A DNA stretch of 64,000 nt from Pseudisothecium myosuroides (Eukaryota > Streptophyta > Bryopsida > Hypnales > Lembophyllaceae): NCBI GenBank assembly GCA_951799445.1, contig OX637293.1, positions 18,538,001 through 18,602,000 on the forward strand, written 5' to 3'. Positions 46,531-60,000 of this stretch are shown here, in pieces. A program made the translations under genes and the position numbers. How positions within the stretch are numbered: the stretch's first letter is position 1; each line of letters begins with the position of its first letter. Below the pieces are notes generated by a model, which did not search any database, had not been told where the DNA came from, and was given only the letters and a program-made list of their open reading frames with translations.

Positions 46531-48676
46531 TAAATTTATATTCAAGGTTGTGCAAATGTCAATTCCAATTACAGATTTTGAGTCAGGGATTTTGAATACA
46601 ACAATATCGAATGTAAACTTCAACATCTCAAATAACAAGGCACCTTGAACTATTGATGTTTTGATGTTAAAACAAGTGATTGTTTGCAATTTTAGTATTT
46701 ATTATTACTATCTCAAGGTTGAAAAATCATTGTTTCAATGATAAGTTTGATTCAATATTGGTATGGCATTGATTCAATGTTGAATCAAAGTAACTTGTCA
46801 AAGTGTCATTTATAAATGTATAATTTGTTTGCATTACTTTAATGTCGTTTCAAATAGCACTAGTCAAAGTATTGTTTATATATTGATCCAATGTATAATT
46901 TAATTTGCATTACTTTATTGTCATTTCAAATAGCATTAGTTCAATACAACTTTACCATTGAGACAATGACATCATGCAAAACTCTCAAATTGATTCAATT
47001 TACAATATTGATGCAATGTGTAAGATAGAAGTACCAGTGGTCAACAACGCCTAAGGTGGGAGCTGGGTGGGAGCACCCATAACCGTCCGTTTAAGCCATG
47101 GGGAACAAACCATGAAGTTGGTGCAGAAAACAAATAGATAGAAGGGATGGCAAATGGAAGAGTGTAAGATCCCCCCAAAAAACTCTTAAATTCTAAAAAA
47201 TGCTTTCAAAAATCTTAGTTAAAGTGCAAAAAGGAAAAGCACCCTAAACCGATATTCAATGGCCCCATTTCCAAACACAAATTAGAGAATCCAACGGCCA
47301 TAAACAACCTGATGATTGGAGCTTGGACATACACCTACTAGATGGATTGGGGGGCAGTCAAAGGGAATGGGTACTGGTATGTGGAGGGAAATGGGTGCTC
47401 CTACCTTAGTATTCAACCTGTAGGGATGCAATATTTCCAACCAAGGCTGGAACAAATTTCCAATGAAAGCTGAAAAAGTGTATTTTTGGTTCTTTTCAAG
47501 GTTGGGATTAATGAGGTTAATTATGACACATGTCTTAAAGTAGTGAACACGAAAGTAGGAAGTAGTGAGCAAGAAAGTAGGAACTAGGAAGTAGTGAGCG
47601 GAAAAGTAGTTTTTGAATAATCAGAATTGGAAGTGTCTAGACATTGGCTATTGGTAAAGAGTACTTTTTGGCTCCCAAAATTTACAATAATTTCAATTTT
47701 GGGAATATAATTTTGAAAAATTTGCAATCCCCATATTTCCTACCTTTCTACGGTAGAGCTACCCATAACCGACCAAACAAGCAATTTTGAACATATATAG
47801 AGTAGTGCAATGCAAATCAAATATTTTCCTAAGTACAAAAATAGAAATGACAAGGATTGCAAATCATTTGGTAATTTTATCACTTGATTGCCAAAAGTTG
47901 GTTTGGACCCATGTCCAATGTTTAGACTATTCCAAAACCGCTCATTTAAGAGACTACTTCTTGTTCACTTTGGCACTCCAAACCAAGCACATGTGTCATG
48001 TCAAGAATGGAGAAATTGATGTTCGGAACCCAAGAACTCATAGTTGGAAATTAGTCACAACCTCTCATGAATTTAAGATACTTTATTGAATGTTGATGGG
48101 ACCAGTGGATGGTAATGGATGGCTCAACCATACTTGGGAAAAATTTCCACCACCTCCTAGTGCACACAATCTTCTCCAAAACTACTTAAATGATCGACTA
48201 CTGGTGCTTCTACACAAAAAAAATTCAAATCCAGAATTCGAGGAAGATTTGTTTTTTCAAAACCTGAATTTCAAACCCCCCACCCCCATCAAGCAACTGT
48301 AACACCCACTACTGAAGCTTTAACCACAACCAGCATCCGGTCTTGGTTGCAAGCACTTTGCTCCGGAAACAATTGGCCACTACTGTCACACACTTACTGT
48401 TTGACAGTTCAGTAGTTCAACAGTTCACACTTCATACACCCACTTCCACACATCCAGTACAAACTCAACCCAAGCAAGCAAGCAACACCTGCTCCGTATT
48501 CAGAGAAGCCTTCAATTGGAGATTGGCAATCCACATCGGCTTGCGTCCATTAACTCTGGAAGTTACATTACACTTCATCAAAGTAGCAACTCCAACAATA
48601 AACATACCATGACACCATAAAACAATCCAAAGAATATTGTGAAGGGGCTTACTAAATTCTGTGAAGTCAATGCGCT
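46531..48676. other. Unassigned gap containing one inverted dispersed repeat
   Basis: 47440-47740 is the inverted partner of 29010-29290. 48090-48640 is closer to genic composition and may be the 3' end of the minus-strand gene that follows. Nothing else is recognised. Confidence 0.4.
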
Positions 48677-51600
48677 TCAAAGTTTATCAGTTCTGGTCAA
48701 CACAATGACATAATTTGTAGCGCTGTTCCCCAAAACTACCTAGCGCACACATGTGACTAAGATATATGAGTTCTATAGTTTGAGGGCATCATCATTCACA
48801 TGTGATGAATAATTGAGCTAAACAAGGTAAGCCTTGTACCTTCAATTACCTTGACAGTCCTAAAGCATCTGTTGGATATATGTTCTCAACCATACTTTTG
48901 TACTTCACAAGCGCAACCCTGAAACATTGAATAGTTTGCATAAGAATTTGGAGAGAGAACATGACGAGCTGCAATAAAACTCAAATTGTATTACATTGCT
49001 ACAACGTCCATTTCAACAAAAAACACAAAACAAACCTGCATTCCTCCAACTTATATCTGTGATCCTCCCGTGTTGCAACATCTTGCACGACCGGTTTTGA
49101 AACCTCCATAAGTCGACCACAGTTGTGACGATGTGATAATGAAGGTGCTGGTTTCAAAAGAAACCTCAGAAGTTCTCTTTTTGGTGCGACCCTGGCTGAT
49201 TATATTGGTAGTCGGTTCACCAATTATTCACATTCAACAAATTCATAGCCAGAGAGGTAACAGAAATTTTGTGCACATTAAATGTCCTGGTGATCCAATC
49301 ATCCAAATTCCGACAAATTCTGACAGGATAAAATGGTAACAAAACTTCAGGATATCTTGCAATCATTAGTGACATTAGTTCTGGAGCTCATTGAATATAC
49401 TAAAACTGATGTCTGAGGTCAAGTACACATTTTCCTCAGACAAATAGCATAAATCACTCAAAAAGAAGACACTAACCGGAGAGCTCTATGTCCAAAAGCG
49501 CAGACACAAGTCAAGTCCGTTTGATTAACGCACCTTCTCAGTTGGATTACTCCCAAAAGAGTTTAGAATTTGCTCTGCCCTCTGGAACTTAGTCGCTAGT
49601 TCATGGACCTGAACAAGACTTGAGTCGAGCATCAGAAGTAGCTTTGCGGTCACGTTAAGCACTCGGAGGCGCTGTCCTATACAAAAATGGACTCCATTGT
49701 GGAGCATAAAGCTTCTGTAACAGTGCCTGGCACTGTTCACAGCGCTGGGCACTGGTTATAGTGCCAGGCACTGTTACCAGTTATGAATTTTTCTTTTCGG
49801 GCAGTTGGGCTGTTTCATTGTGTAAACTTTTCCAGATCAGTTGGTATAACCGTTTGGCAGAGATTAATAGGAGTTAAGTCTAAAAAACAGATAAATTCAG
49901 CCTCTTGCCCAACTTGTAAAAAAACTGCTCTTGAATCTAAAACCTAATTTCAAATGCCAGGCAGAAATTATTTTTTTTATTGTCGGGCTGCCCGACTGCT
50001 TAACGCAGCGGGAGGCATGGTCCCGCGGGCATTTCAGCCTGGGACGTCACCTGCCCTCGACCTCGGGCTCCCGCCCTCGGCCTCGAGGCAGGTGACGTCC
50101 CAGGCTGAAATGCCCGCGGGACCATGCCTCCCACTATACTATCAATTAGCATATGTTTGCAGAAATAGATCAATAATGGACATAACGTAGAGTGCAACGA
50201 TGGTTTTACTTTGGGTCGTAATGAAACGTTTTGCGCATAAGAAACCCAGATAAGGTGCAATGAGGTATTTTTTACTTAATCATCAAGTTTCTGATCACGT
50301 GCTCCGATCCTCCCTCGACTGCATCTGCTAATGCTTCGATAACCTTGAAGTCCTCGAGGAATTCCTCAGAAAAAATGATCAGAGAGTGACAGAAGTTCGT
50401 GGGAAAATGAAAGAATCCCATGAATGCACTTCTTCAAACGTAGCTCCGGAGCTTAACACATGTAAACCAGATTCACAAAGTTATCAATGATGACTAAATT
50501 TTAACCTAATACATTCGGTCAATATTAGATAATGTTAAATTAATGTTAAGATAATGTTCACTTAATGCTAACTAAGTAATTGCCACTGTAATATCAAGTC
50601 AAGCCAAGGAGGTCGACATCACACTGACATTCAGTGAACACCATTTGCGTTACACTACGGGTAATATCAACTCAACAAGAGGACGAATCTAATGCATATT
50701 GACTTGCAATTGAACACTTTGTCAATTCTAATGGCGAGGCTCTTTCGTGAAGAACTATTCCCTGATTAACTTGTACTTGAACGTCAGATATGCATCATAC
50801 ATGCCCTAGAATACTTCGGAACACAACAATTCTAGCGATCTTACGACACCCGGGAAACATTGCGTTCCAAAATGCTAGGCACCTCGAGATTGTTATATCT
50901 TTAATATCTCTTCACCTTTGAAGCAAGAAATACCAAAACAGGCATTCAATCCGAAGCAAATCATGTTGTATCAAAACCCTAATCACTCAAAAGAAATACA
51001 AGAAAAAACAAGCAACAACATGAGAACGAGTTCCTGAAGATACCTCGAGTCCATCCCTGACGAATATTCAACTGCTACATCGCTATCCAGGCTGAGAGAA
51101 TCTTTTGCGTTGGCTGCTTCCTCTTAAACATGGGCTTCTACACCGCTTCTAGAGACCTTGTCATTTCTTCATCTGCTGAGGCTGATTGCCTGTCAGCGAG
51201 TACAGGTTGTAGGTATAGCGCAGATCATATGAAATCCATTACATGGAAGGAACGAGAACAACACACGGACGAATTCCAAAGGTGCAATACCGAAGGAATA
51301 TGACAAAAGACAGGTACTAAATAAAAACACACGATGTTTTCTTGGATTTTCTCTGTCAATTGTCATCAACACATTCTGATTATCCTCCAGCAAGGGCATC
51401 AAATGAAAGGACTATAACGAGAACATAGACGAGAATATTGTGAAGTGGGTAACATACTGAGCTTCGATACCTGGACATTCTTCTAACAAATACATTTTCT
51501 CTAGAATTGGGCTTCTTAGCAGTAAGACTGGCTTCCAGCAACAGCAGAGTTGAGCATTGTTGGTGGCAAGTGAAGTCTCTACTTGTTAACTTTAACTGTA

Positions 51601-52404
51601 ATATTAGCAAACAAGTATGCTAAAGTTCGGATGTCCTACCTCCTCTTCAGTTGTCTCAAAGAGCCTAAAACGGAGAACAAGGACATGAAACACACGTAAG
51701 ACCAAAGAGATTCAGGAAGTGTTGAGATCAACGCTTCAACCTCTATTTATGAATTGCAAAGATATTGGAAATGATCACATGATAACCTTTACTGTTACTC
51801 CACTGCGATAGCGCTTCATGTTAGAACACTGTACATATTATTTTCCTTTAATATATCTCGGAAGAGACTAGGGAACTCAGTTTCCACATACTGAATTTCC
51901 ATACATTTGCGTTATCTTAATCGACAGCAGTTACAAACTGCTTCCTAGTACTTGCCTGCAATCCTAGAGAGTCCAATAGGACAAGCATTTTAGAACAATC
52001 AAACACAACGGTACAACTAAACTAGTCAAGATGGTGGAAAGCTTACTGTATTAGTGCAAACGGTAGTACCGGTAGCTGCTACTTCAAGCCTCAGCACAAG
52101 CACAAGCATTCAAGAAAACTCACGACTTGGCAACTAAACTATAAAGATCGAGGAAAGACGACGGAGAAGGCTCTGTTCCAAGAGTCGGGCTCCTGCACGC
52201 GCCAGTTGAAGCTATGGACATAGCCAACCGAAATCAAAAATCGAATGCAGAACTGCAATGCTTTGCGCCATTGAAGCCAAGGACACAACGGTATCCAAGG
52301 ATTCAAGAGTGCAGAAGAAGATTGATGATACCTGTACTCTCCTGAGAACCGCCAGTACATGCATGATACCCGGGAACTGAACCATCCATAGCCGCCTCAG
52401 CCAT
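48677..52404 (-). CDS. Unidentified multi-exon gene (coiled-coil protein), exons partly joined
   Basis: Phase-consistent coding exons on the minus strand: 52332-52404 (ATG; MAEAAMDGSVPGYHACTGG), 51640-51664 (25-base exon), 51471-51527, 51144-51189, then an exon about 50300-50370 (EFLEDFKVIEALADAVEGG). Further exons are clear but could not be joined with certainty: about 49543-49677 (NVTAKLLLMLDSSLVQVHEL, ATKFQRAEQILNSF; helical, coiled-coil-like), about 49030-49151 (MEVSKPVVQDVATREDHRYK), about 48865-48930 (VALVKYKSMVENIYPTDALG) and a 16-base last exon 48677-48692. The last three join in phase. Another open segment at about 51049-51125 does not fit the phase. I do not recognise the family; the helical content suggests a subunit of a larger complex. 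A GC-rich hairpin lies in one intron. Confidence 0.5.
49717..49777. repeat. Inverted repeat made of self-complementary arms
   Basis: GTAACAGTGCCTGGCACT at 49717-49734 and its exact inverse at 49760-49777. Each arm is itself nearly palindromic around TGCC(T/A)GGCA. It lies beside the 3' half of the unidentified gene, about 230 bp from the large GC-rich hairpin. Confidence 0.75.
50010..50132. mobile_element. Perfect GC-rich hairpin (46-bp arms)
   Basis: Arms 50010-50055 and 50087-50132 are exact inverted copies (starting GGGAGGCATGGTCCCGCGGG) around a 31-base loop (50056-50086) of CCTCGG-type repeats. It is far more GC-rich than the surrounding intron. A shorter palindrome, GTCGGGCTGCCCGAC, lies at 49982-49996. 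It is probably a recent foldback insertion; no family could be assigned. Confidence 0.85.
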
Positions 52405-53700
52405 CACAATGAAATGACATTTGCGATCCAATCTGGCCGCACATACAATTGCAAAACATCAAATCATCCATCCGACCTAATCAACGAGGCTCGTGACTGT
52501 TTTTCAAGCTTAGTAAAGTTGGCCTTCGCTTCTGTGTGGAGAGTTTTTGGCTGTGGCATGGCCATAGATGGAGGCAACTCGACTCATTATTCGGTCTCCG
52601 GGTTTGGGTTTTTGTGGCTATAGCGGCAAGGTGACCCATTCGGCAGGGAAGACTGTAGGTGTATGCGTGCTGGGGTTCGAAGGTACGCATCATACTGTGT
52701 CAGCGAGCCTGGGATGTTCGAGAGATTTCTGGGGAGATTTCGTGCTTATTTGAGGTCTGTTGACGACTGTGTTATCCGCATTTTGCCTTCTGTCTCGGTT
52801 TTTGGTCACGGCTCTTACCATTTCAGATTGCCCTCTCATATCGGATCTTGAATAACCGTGAGTGCTGAGGAAGTCGCAGTGTGAGTAGTGAGCACCCGTT
52901 TCGGCGATGCGATCATTTCTGCAGCTTTAGAAAGCAGCTGCCGTCAAAAGAGGTTCTGTATGAATATCTTAAATCCGTGATTTTGACAGCTTCTAATAGA
53001 AACTAAGTATTTGGGGTATGTTGCAAGTCGACGAAAGACAGGTGCTCAAATACATGTTATGACCGAATATTGCAATGTTGGCTTCATCATCGGGCATAAC
53101 TTGTGTTAGCCATATTTTGGAGTTTTTGAATATGAGACTGTTACTTGTCCAAATCAAGAACTTTGTCATTTTGTGGTATCAGGTCAGGGTCGAAGCTGCT
53201 TCCAGTTGAGGATGCGTTCGGGATGTTCTTTGAGTTTTACCATCTAGTTTTTCCAGTTCTCACACCAATTGAATCTTTTATCAATTACCGCGTCCAATTT
53301 TCCTCTAGATTAACTCCAAATAGAAATTTTACAGAGGTTTTGACCTGCTTTTTTTCGGATGTTTTCAAATTGCAACCAGTTCTTTCCCCCAATTCCACCG
53401 GCTGCAATGAACTAACTGGGGATTCTCCCCGAACATTGAACCCCAAACCCCGCATCTTCTCACTGCAGAATGCATTCAAACCTATTGTACTGTTCATGTA
53501 GCATAGGCTTCCGACTGGCATAGTGGCTGAATTATTGGTGGGGCATGGGGACCACTCACGCTTTGACCAAATATTAAATGTTCACTGCGAACGTGACTTT
53601 GTCGTGCAATTTTGCAGGCGTCTTCCCACGAGAGGATAACCACGCCATCCTCAGCCAATCTCGAAGGCACCCAATCTGAAATCAACGCGTGGCTGTGTCA
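52405..53700. other. Upstream region of the unidentified gene
   Basis: Genic base composition, no repeat partner, no convincing frame on either strand. It probably contains the promoter of the minus-strand gene. A plus-strand transcript starting here cannot be excluded. Confidence 0.35.
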
Positions 53701-56095
53701 CCTGTGTGTCATTGCAGACAAGTCTACGTGAACTGTGCATGTAGGACCCCAGACGAAGTTAGCGGTGGGCTGGCAGCCGTGTGGCAGGTGAACAGTGCGT
53801 GTACAGTGAAACCCCAGAAGCCCAAGCACTCGCCAGGGTTTGCCGCTTTGCTTCGAGTGCTCGGCCGTTGCTCTCGTCTCTGTCTTCTGCCCCGCCGTGC
53901 TGCCTTATCGATCTCAAGCAATGGTGAGTGGCTTTGCCTAGTCCTGTTTTACCAATTCAGTCTCGAGCTTCTGTCTATGTATCTCAAGCTATGGTGAGTG
54001 GTTTTGCTCGTCCTGTACTGCCGTTCCAGTCTCAAGCTTCTGTCCATGTATCTTAAGCTATGGCGAGTGGCTTTGCTAGTCCTGTTTTGCCGTGTTGATC
54101 TCAAGGTTCTGTCCATGTTTGTGAAGCTAGCTATGGTGAGTGGTTTTGCTAGTCCTGTTTTGGCATGTCTATCTCAAGCTTCTGTCCGTGTTGCTATGGG
54201 AAGTGGTTTTGCTAGTCCTGAGTTGCTAGTCCTGTTTTGCCGTATTTGTCTGAAGCTTCTGGGCATGTCTATCAAGCTAAGCTATGGTGAACGGTTTGTC
54301 TGGTCCCATTCCATATTTCCATATCGATTTCAAGCTTGTGTCTGCGTATCTCTAGTTGTATCTGCCATTGATATTGATCTCAAGCTAGCTTCTGTCCTTG
54401 TATCACAACATGTGGTGTTTCGTTCTTTTACTCTTATTTTGCCATATTGATGTCAAGCTTCTGTCCATGCATGTGCTTGAAGCTGTGGTGAGGTCTGCTA
54501 GTATTGTTCTCCCATAATGCCAAATCCAATGTTTGATTGAGGCATCTAGGTCACTGCCTCATGGATAGTTAGACTGGGTTCACCGTGAAACTTTCACCTC
54601 AACCGTTCTCTTCTATCTAAGCCCTGAGATCATCCAAACAATATTGATATGCAAGCTTGTATTGTGCATGTACGACCCTAGACAAAGCCAGAGATTGGCC
54701 GGCAGCCGTGTTGCAGGTGAATAGTCTGTGTACAGTGAAACCCAAGCACGCCAGGGTTTGTTGCTTTGTTTCGTGTTTGAATAGAGTTGCGCTTGTTCTG
54801 AAATGCTCGGACGTTGTTGTCGTCTCCGTCTTCTACCCGGCCTTGCTGCCATATTGATCTCAAGCTGTGGTGAGAGGCTTTGCTAGTCCTGTTTTGCCGT
54901 TCTAGTCTCAAGCTTCTGTCCATGTATCTTAAGCTATGGCGAGTGGCTTTGCTAGTCCTGTTTTTCTGTCTTGATCTCAAGCTTCTGTCCATGTTTGTGA
55001 AGCTAGCTATCGTGGGCTATTGTATTTTGCCGTATCTATCTCGAACTTCTTTCCGTGTAGCTATGGTGAGTGGGATCGCTAGTCTTGTTTTGCCATATCT
55101 TTTTCAAGCTCGTGTCCATGTCCCTCAAACTAGCTATGGTGAGTGGTTTTGCTAGTCCAGTTTTGCCATATCTATCTCTAGCTTCGGTGCATATCTCTCA
55201 AGCTAAGCTATGGTGAATGGTTTGGTTGGTTCCGTTCCATACTTCCATATTGATATCAAGCTTGTGTCCGCCTAATATATTATGTTGGTTGTAGATTGGT
55301 TCAGTCGATCATAGCATTCATTGTTTTGACTTGTGGAATCCAAGCAAGCACTTTTTGTATTCAAGGGTCACCAAAAAGCCGTGCCTTATGTGAATTTTTT
55401 AATCTCCAAATGAGCAGCATCAGCTTCCAATGGCAGCACATTACGACTGTGGAAAGTTCAAACAAACTGCTCTGTACGTAGTTACTAAACTCTCTAATTA
55501 CATTAAAGTGCTCTGGAGAACTTGGCTTATTATGTATGTGTGTTTGTGAAAGAGTGGGTAGCAGAAGAATTTTTCTGACTGCGTCAGCTCCACTTCCCCT
55601 TGTCACGGTTTATGGAATGTGAAAGACCTTCGTGAGAGAGAACATGGCACTTCTATAATGTGGATCATCGTGTTTCTAGTTTCTGCAATTTTGTAGATAT
55701 GGACACTCAAAGGGCACACCATCGAAAATAATTTTGTAGGACTGGCTGTAAATAGTGAGTGCATTGCTTGTGGTAGTGATTGATCTCAAGCTAGCTTCTT
55801 TCCATGTGTCTCAACATGTGGTGTCTCCTTTGTCTAGTCCTATTTCTCCATATTGATGTCAAGCTTCTGTCCGCGCATGTGCCTCAATTTGTGGTGAAGT
55901 CTACCTAGTCCCATTTTGCTAGTATTGTTCTCCCATAATTTCATTACTTGATCAAGGCATCTAGGTCGTTGCCTCATTGGATAGTTCGACAGGGGTTATC
56001 GTGAAACTTTCACCTCAACTGTTCTCCTCTATCTAAGCCCTTCCTTATCTAAACCCTTAGATCAGCCAGAAAGAATTGATATATAGGCTTGTGAT
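53700..56095. repeat. Nested tandem repeat
   Basis: Inner level: diverged 60-80-bp units of the form GCTATGGTGAGTGGTTTTGC, TAGTCCTGTTTTGCC, TCTCAAGCTTCTGTCCATG, repeated from about 53920 to 55270. Outer level: the block starting near 53715 (GTGCATGTAGGACC, GGCAGCCGTGTGGCAGGTG) recurs at about 54655 (GTGCATGTACGACC, GGCAGCCGTGTTGCAGGTG), and the block 54365-54650 recurs at 55770-56095 (AAGGCATCTAGGTC, GTGAAACTTTCACCTCAAC). The second outer copy contains 55290-55765, which is absent from the first. Frames inside are artefacts of the repeat. Confidence 0.82.
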
Positions 56096-57079
56096 TGAGT
56101 AGTCAGACTTGGCATTAAACCTTAATTTCATTAACTTGGAGTTACCCACTATTTTCACCAGGATGTTTAGTCTAAAACTTAAATCTTTATGTCCTAGATT
56201 TTAGAGCTTTCTATGTGTATATTTAATTTTGGCATTGGATTATGCCAATTTAACAAAATTAATAGTATTATATTTGATGACTCTCAAGCATTTATCTAAT
56301 CTACACCAATCTCATGTTTAATTTTGGTTTATGATTCCCATATGTTTTATATTGACAAGGCTATTAAGTTTTCAAAAGTTAGCGTACAATAATTTCGATG
56401 CCTTGCTTCGCCATCTTCTCCAATGGGTACATGATCTAGGCAATTATGGAGGTTTGTAGGGAAAGAAGCTTCTCATGTTTGACAAATATTGCACCCTCTC
56501 TAGGCCAGTTCATGCCTTCAATTCACTCTATATTTTTTTTATCCCAAGCAACGTTGTAAGAAGTATCAAGTATTGAAATGCATTTTAACCCATGTTTTGA
56601 TTCATTGTTTCTTGTGGCCACAAGAATGGTTTTGAACCATTTCTTACATTGTTCTCTTTCTTTTTATTGTTGCATTTTTTTTTGTTTGACTTTTTGATTT
56701 TAAGTGGTGTTTGGGTTTCTTTGTGTTTTGAGTTTTATACTTGCTTTTTGGGACTCACAACAACAAGAATTTGTTTTTTTTGCTTTTGGATGTATTACCA
56801 AAGTTAGCTACCTAGCTACTTGACATGTCATAGCTAATAGCTTAGGTCCCAAGAATCCTATAGAAAGTCGGGACTATGATTGTTTCCGTCTTTTGTTGGC
56901 TTTGTGTGTGTACTTTTCATGCTCCACTGTTTCTTGCTTGGTTGTACATATTGTGTGTTGCACTATCGTCGTAATAGAAGAGGGATACTCTTCTTGTAGA
57001 CTTTTAGTGGATTTGTTTTTTGGAGGAAGATGTAGGAGTATAAGTTGGTTGGCTGTACAGAAGTGTTGTTTATAGTGGT
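56096..57079. other. Unassigned AT-rich gap
   Basis: No gene or clear repeat partner seen between the nested tandem repeat and the segmental duplication. Confidence 0.35.
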
Positions 57080-60000
57080 CCTTGTAGTCTGGGCAATGTG
57101 AGCTTCGTCTTTTTTTGTTATGCCATTTTTTGAGTTGTTTGATGAGGTTTTTTTTGGTTAGAAGCAAGCTATTTATGCTTTGCTTTGTGATGTACATGAG
57201 GAGCAATTGTGTAGAATAGAGAAAAAGTTAAATTGTGAGTTGAAAGTTGGCAACATTGTTCTTTGTCTAGGGTGATATTTTAGTTTTGCTTTCTTAGGAG
57301 ACGACCCTTAGTTTCTCTTGGTGGTATTTTCATCCTCACAATGTTTGTTGTCAATTTTTAGAAACAAAACTAGTACATGTTCTTGTGAGGTTTTGCAATG
57401 TGGAAGAATATTTTGAAGTTTTTGTAGAGTGGAGAACACAGCTGGATTGTGATTTGCTAGCCAAGGAGTGTTGCTATTCTCTAATTGCAAACTTAATTGT
57501 GACGGGTGTAGATTGAAATTCCGATTTTGATATGAAAGGATTGCTATACTCATTTTCTTGGATGGCTTGTTGAAAGTAGTACAAACTCTTGGTTATTTGG
57601 GCCTTTTTGTTGTTCTATTGCTTGAAAGAGATTGAAAAAGCATAGCGTATATGGTTTTTTCAAAAGTTGTGAGTTTTCACTATTTTTGTCCAACTAGGTG
57701 TTTGATTTCCCAAAATAGGGTTTGTAATCTAGAGTTTAATTGTCTAGTACTTCCTCAATTTTGACTTTGCTTACAATGATATGCATGTTACATTCATATC
57801 CTTTTTTTGACTCAATTGCAAAACCTTGACTTTGTTTAAGGTGTAGCATTTGTATTATGAAATCATTTGTAGTAGTAGAGTTGAGAATCTTGACAACAAT
57901 GAATTTTTGTTATTCTTATTTTTCATCGTCAAATTTAGAAGCCTTGATCTCGTTGTATTGGTGGTTTGAATTTGATTAGCACTTTTGTTATGCCTTTTCA
58001 TCTTCATGTGCAATGGCTAATCAATGTGATACGGATTGAATTTGACCATTTCGAGGAAGAGAAGGTTGTTTTCAAGGAGTTCCATGCTTGCCAGCAATTG
58101 GTTTTACTAGTCTATAGTCCATTATTGACCAAACTCAAAAAGCATTTGAGCTTGATTTCTATTATTTAACTTCAAAATCTTTGTTGGACCTTGTCCAAAA
58201 TTGTTCTTTGAAAGTAGGAACATGAAGGATGAGAGTTCATCAATATCTTTAAAGGTGAATAGACTTCATTTTAATTGGTTTAAGAATAAGTTGGAAATGG
58301 GTCCAAAAGTGGGGTCCAAAAGTAGGGCTTCGGATTGGAGAGGGGTTGGAAATGGATCTTGTTACCTTAAAGGTTATCTTGTTCATCTAGTCTATTTCAA
58401 CATTCATCACATCTTGTGCATCTTTTCTTCCAATGGAGGGACAATAAAAAATTGATGGTGCTTTGCCACTTCAAATCTCACACGTCTTGTTTTCTAATAT
58501 GGGGTCAACATAGAATCAATGATGAATATCAATTGTAGATAAGAATAGGATAATGCTTCAAAGCAAGGTATTTCAAGAGCATTTTAGATGTCAAGTCAAA
58601 AAAATTTATATTCAATTTAGAATGTCCAAATTTGTAATTTTTGGTTGATATAAGTTCTTGAAATGAAGTTCCTAGGTCCTTGGTGGAAAGAGTTCTTTGA
58701 AGAATAGTCTTGTTTCTTCTTGTTGTGTTACATCTAACCTTATATGCAACATTGGTGAATCTTAAGTGTAGATAAGAACTAGGTAAGACTTGAAAGTAGA
58801 TTGTCTTGAGGGTATTAATGGTTGCAATGGCAAGTTTTCAACTCAATGTAGAACATCCAAAGCTATATATTGTGGAAGATCTAAGGGGATTAATTGGGAA
58901 GTAGAAAGCTCACATTGATTATAGAATACACTTCTAAAATCTAAAATATTCACCATAAGTGTAGAGTATCTTGTGGATTCTGTAGTTTAAACGACATTTC
59001 TATGTCTTTAATATATTTAGAATATTGACCGTTGAGAGTTTTAGGCCCAAATTTCATATTGAATCAAAATATTCAATTTTAGAATCCTTCCTAAATATCA
59101 AATTGAACTAGGAACTTTAGTTGGTAAACTTCGTTTCATTGGATAAGCTCGATTATCAAAAGAGATACATGCAATTTGAAGGTCAAAATTGAAATGAACA
59201 ACAAGAAACGAGAAATGGCTAAAACATGCTACATGATGAATGATTTTCAACCATTATTTTGGAATTGGGGCCTTATTTGAAATTGTAAACTAGTTTAGTA
59301 CTAGTTTGAAAAGAGATTCTAGATTTAATTTGCATTTATTGGGGGTGGAATTCCTTCATTTAGATATTGATGATTATTCATGACTAATGTGGAAGAAGTG
59401 GTTTAATTCATGAATCATCAAAGATGGTTTTTGCAAGTGTACTTTGGCAAATTTTAGTCCTTGTTCTAAATCCCAAATGGCAAATGAAATTTTGTGTACC
59501 TTACAATATTCTTCACTATGATATACACCTATGGTAAATGCTTCTAATTTTATGAACTAATTTCACATTAAATTTGCATTATCTTCACTATTTCTTTAAA
59601 ACATCAAAATAATCTCCAATCATTATCAATAAATCTAAATCCTTTATGCCTTCTAGAAAAAATGTAATTCCTTTTTTGAGAAATAGAATTTGAAAATAGA
59701 GCCAAAATGGAACATGTGTGTTGGATTATACTTTTGATTGTGTGCATGAAGGCTCTTGCTTTATATATTGTAAAGATTACTTTGTTCACAATATTAAGTA
59801 TTGTTGGCCCCTGCTCGCTTTGGATGCCCCTCGTTGTCTTGCCATCCTTACAAATCTTTTATAAATTTTATGTCATTGTTGAAGTATGAGTATAGACTTT
59901 CCAAAAGTTCTTAATAAAATTACTATAGAAGATATGAGCCTATGATGTTAAAATGCTTACAACAATGCCAAAAATAAGCCTGATGCCTTGTAGTTGATAA

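Noticed and set aside
51049..51125. Open segment in the unidentified gene as a constitutive exon
   Set aside because: It cannot be joined in phase to the preceding exon (the gap would be about 21 bp) or to the following one.
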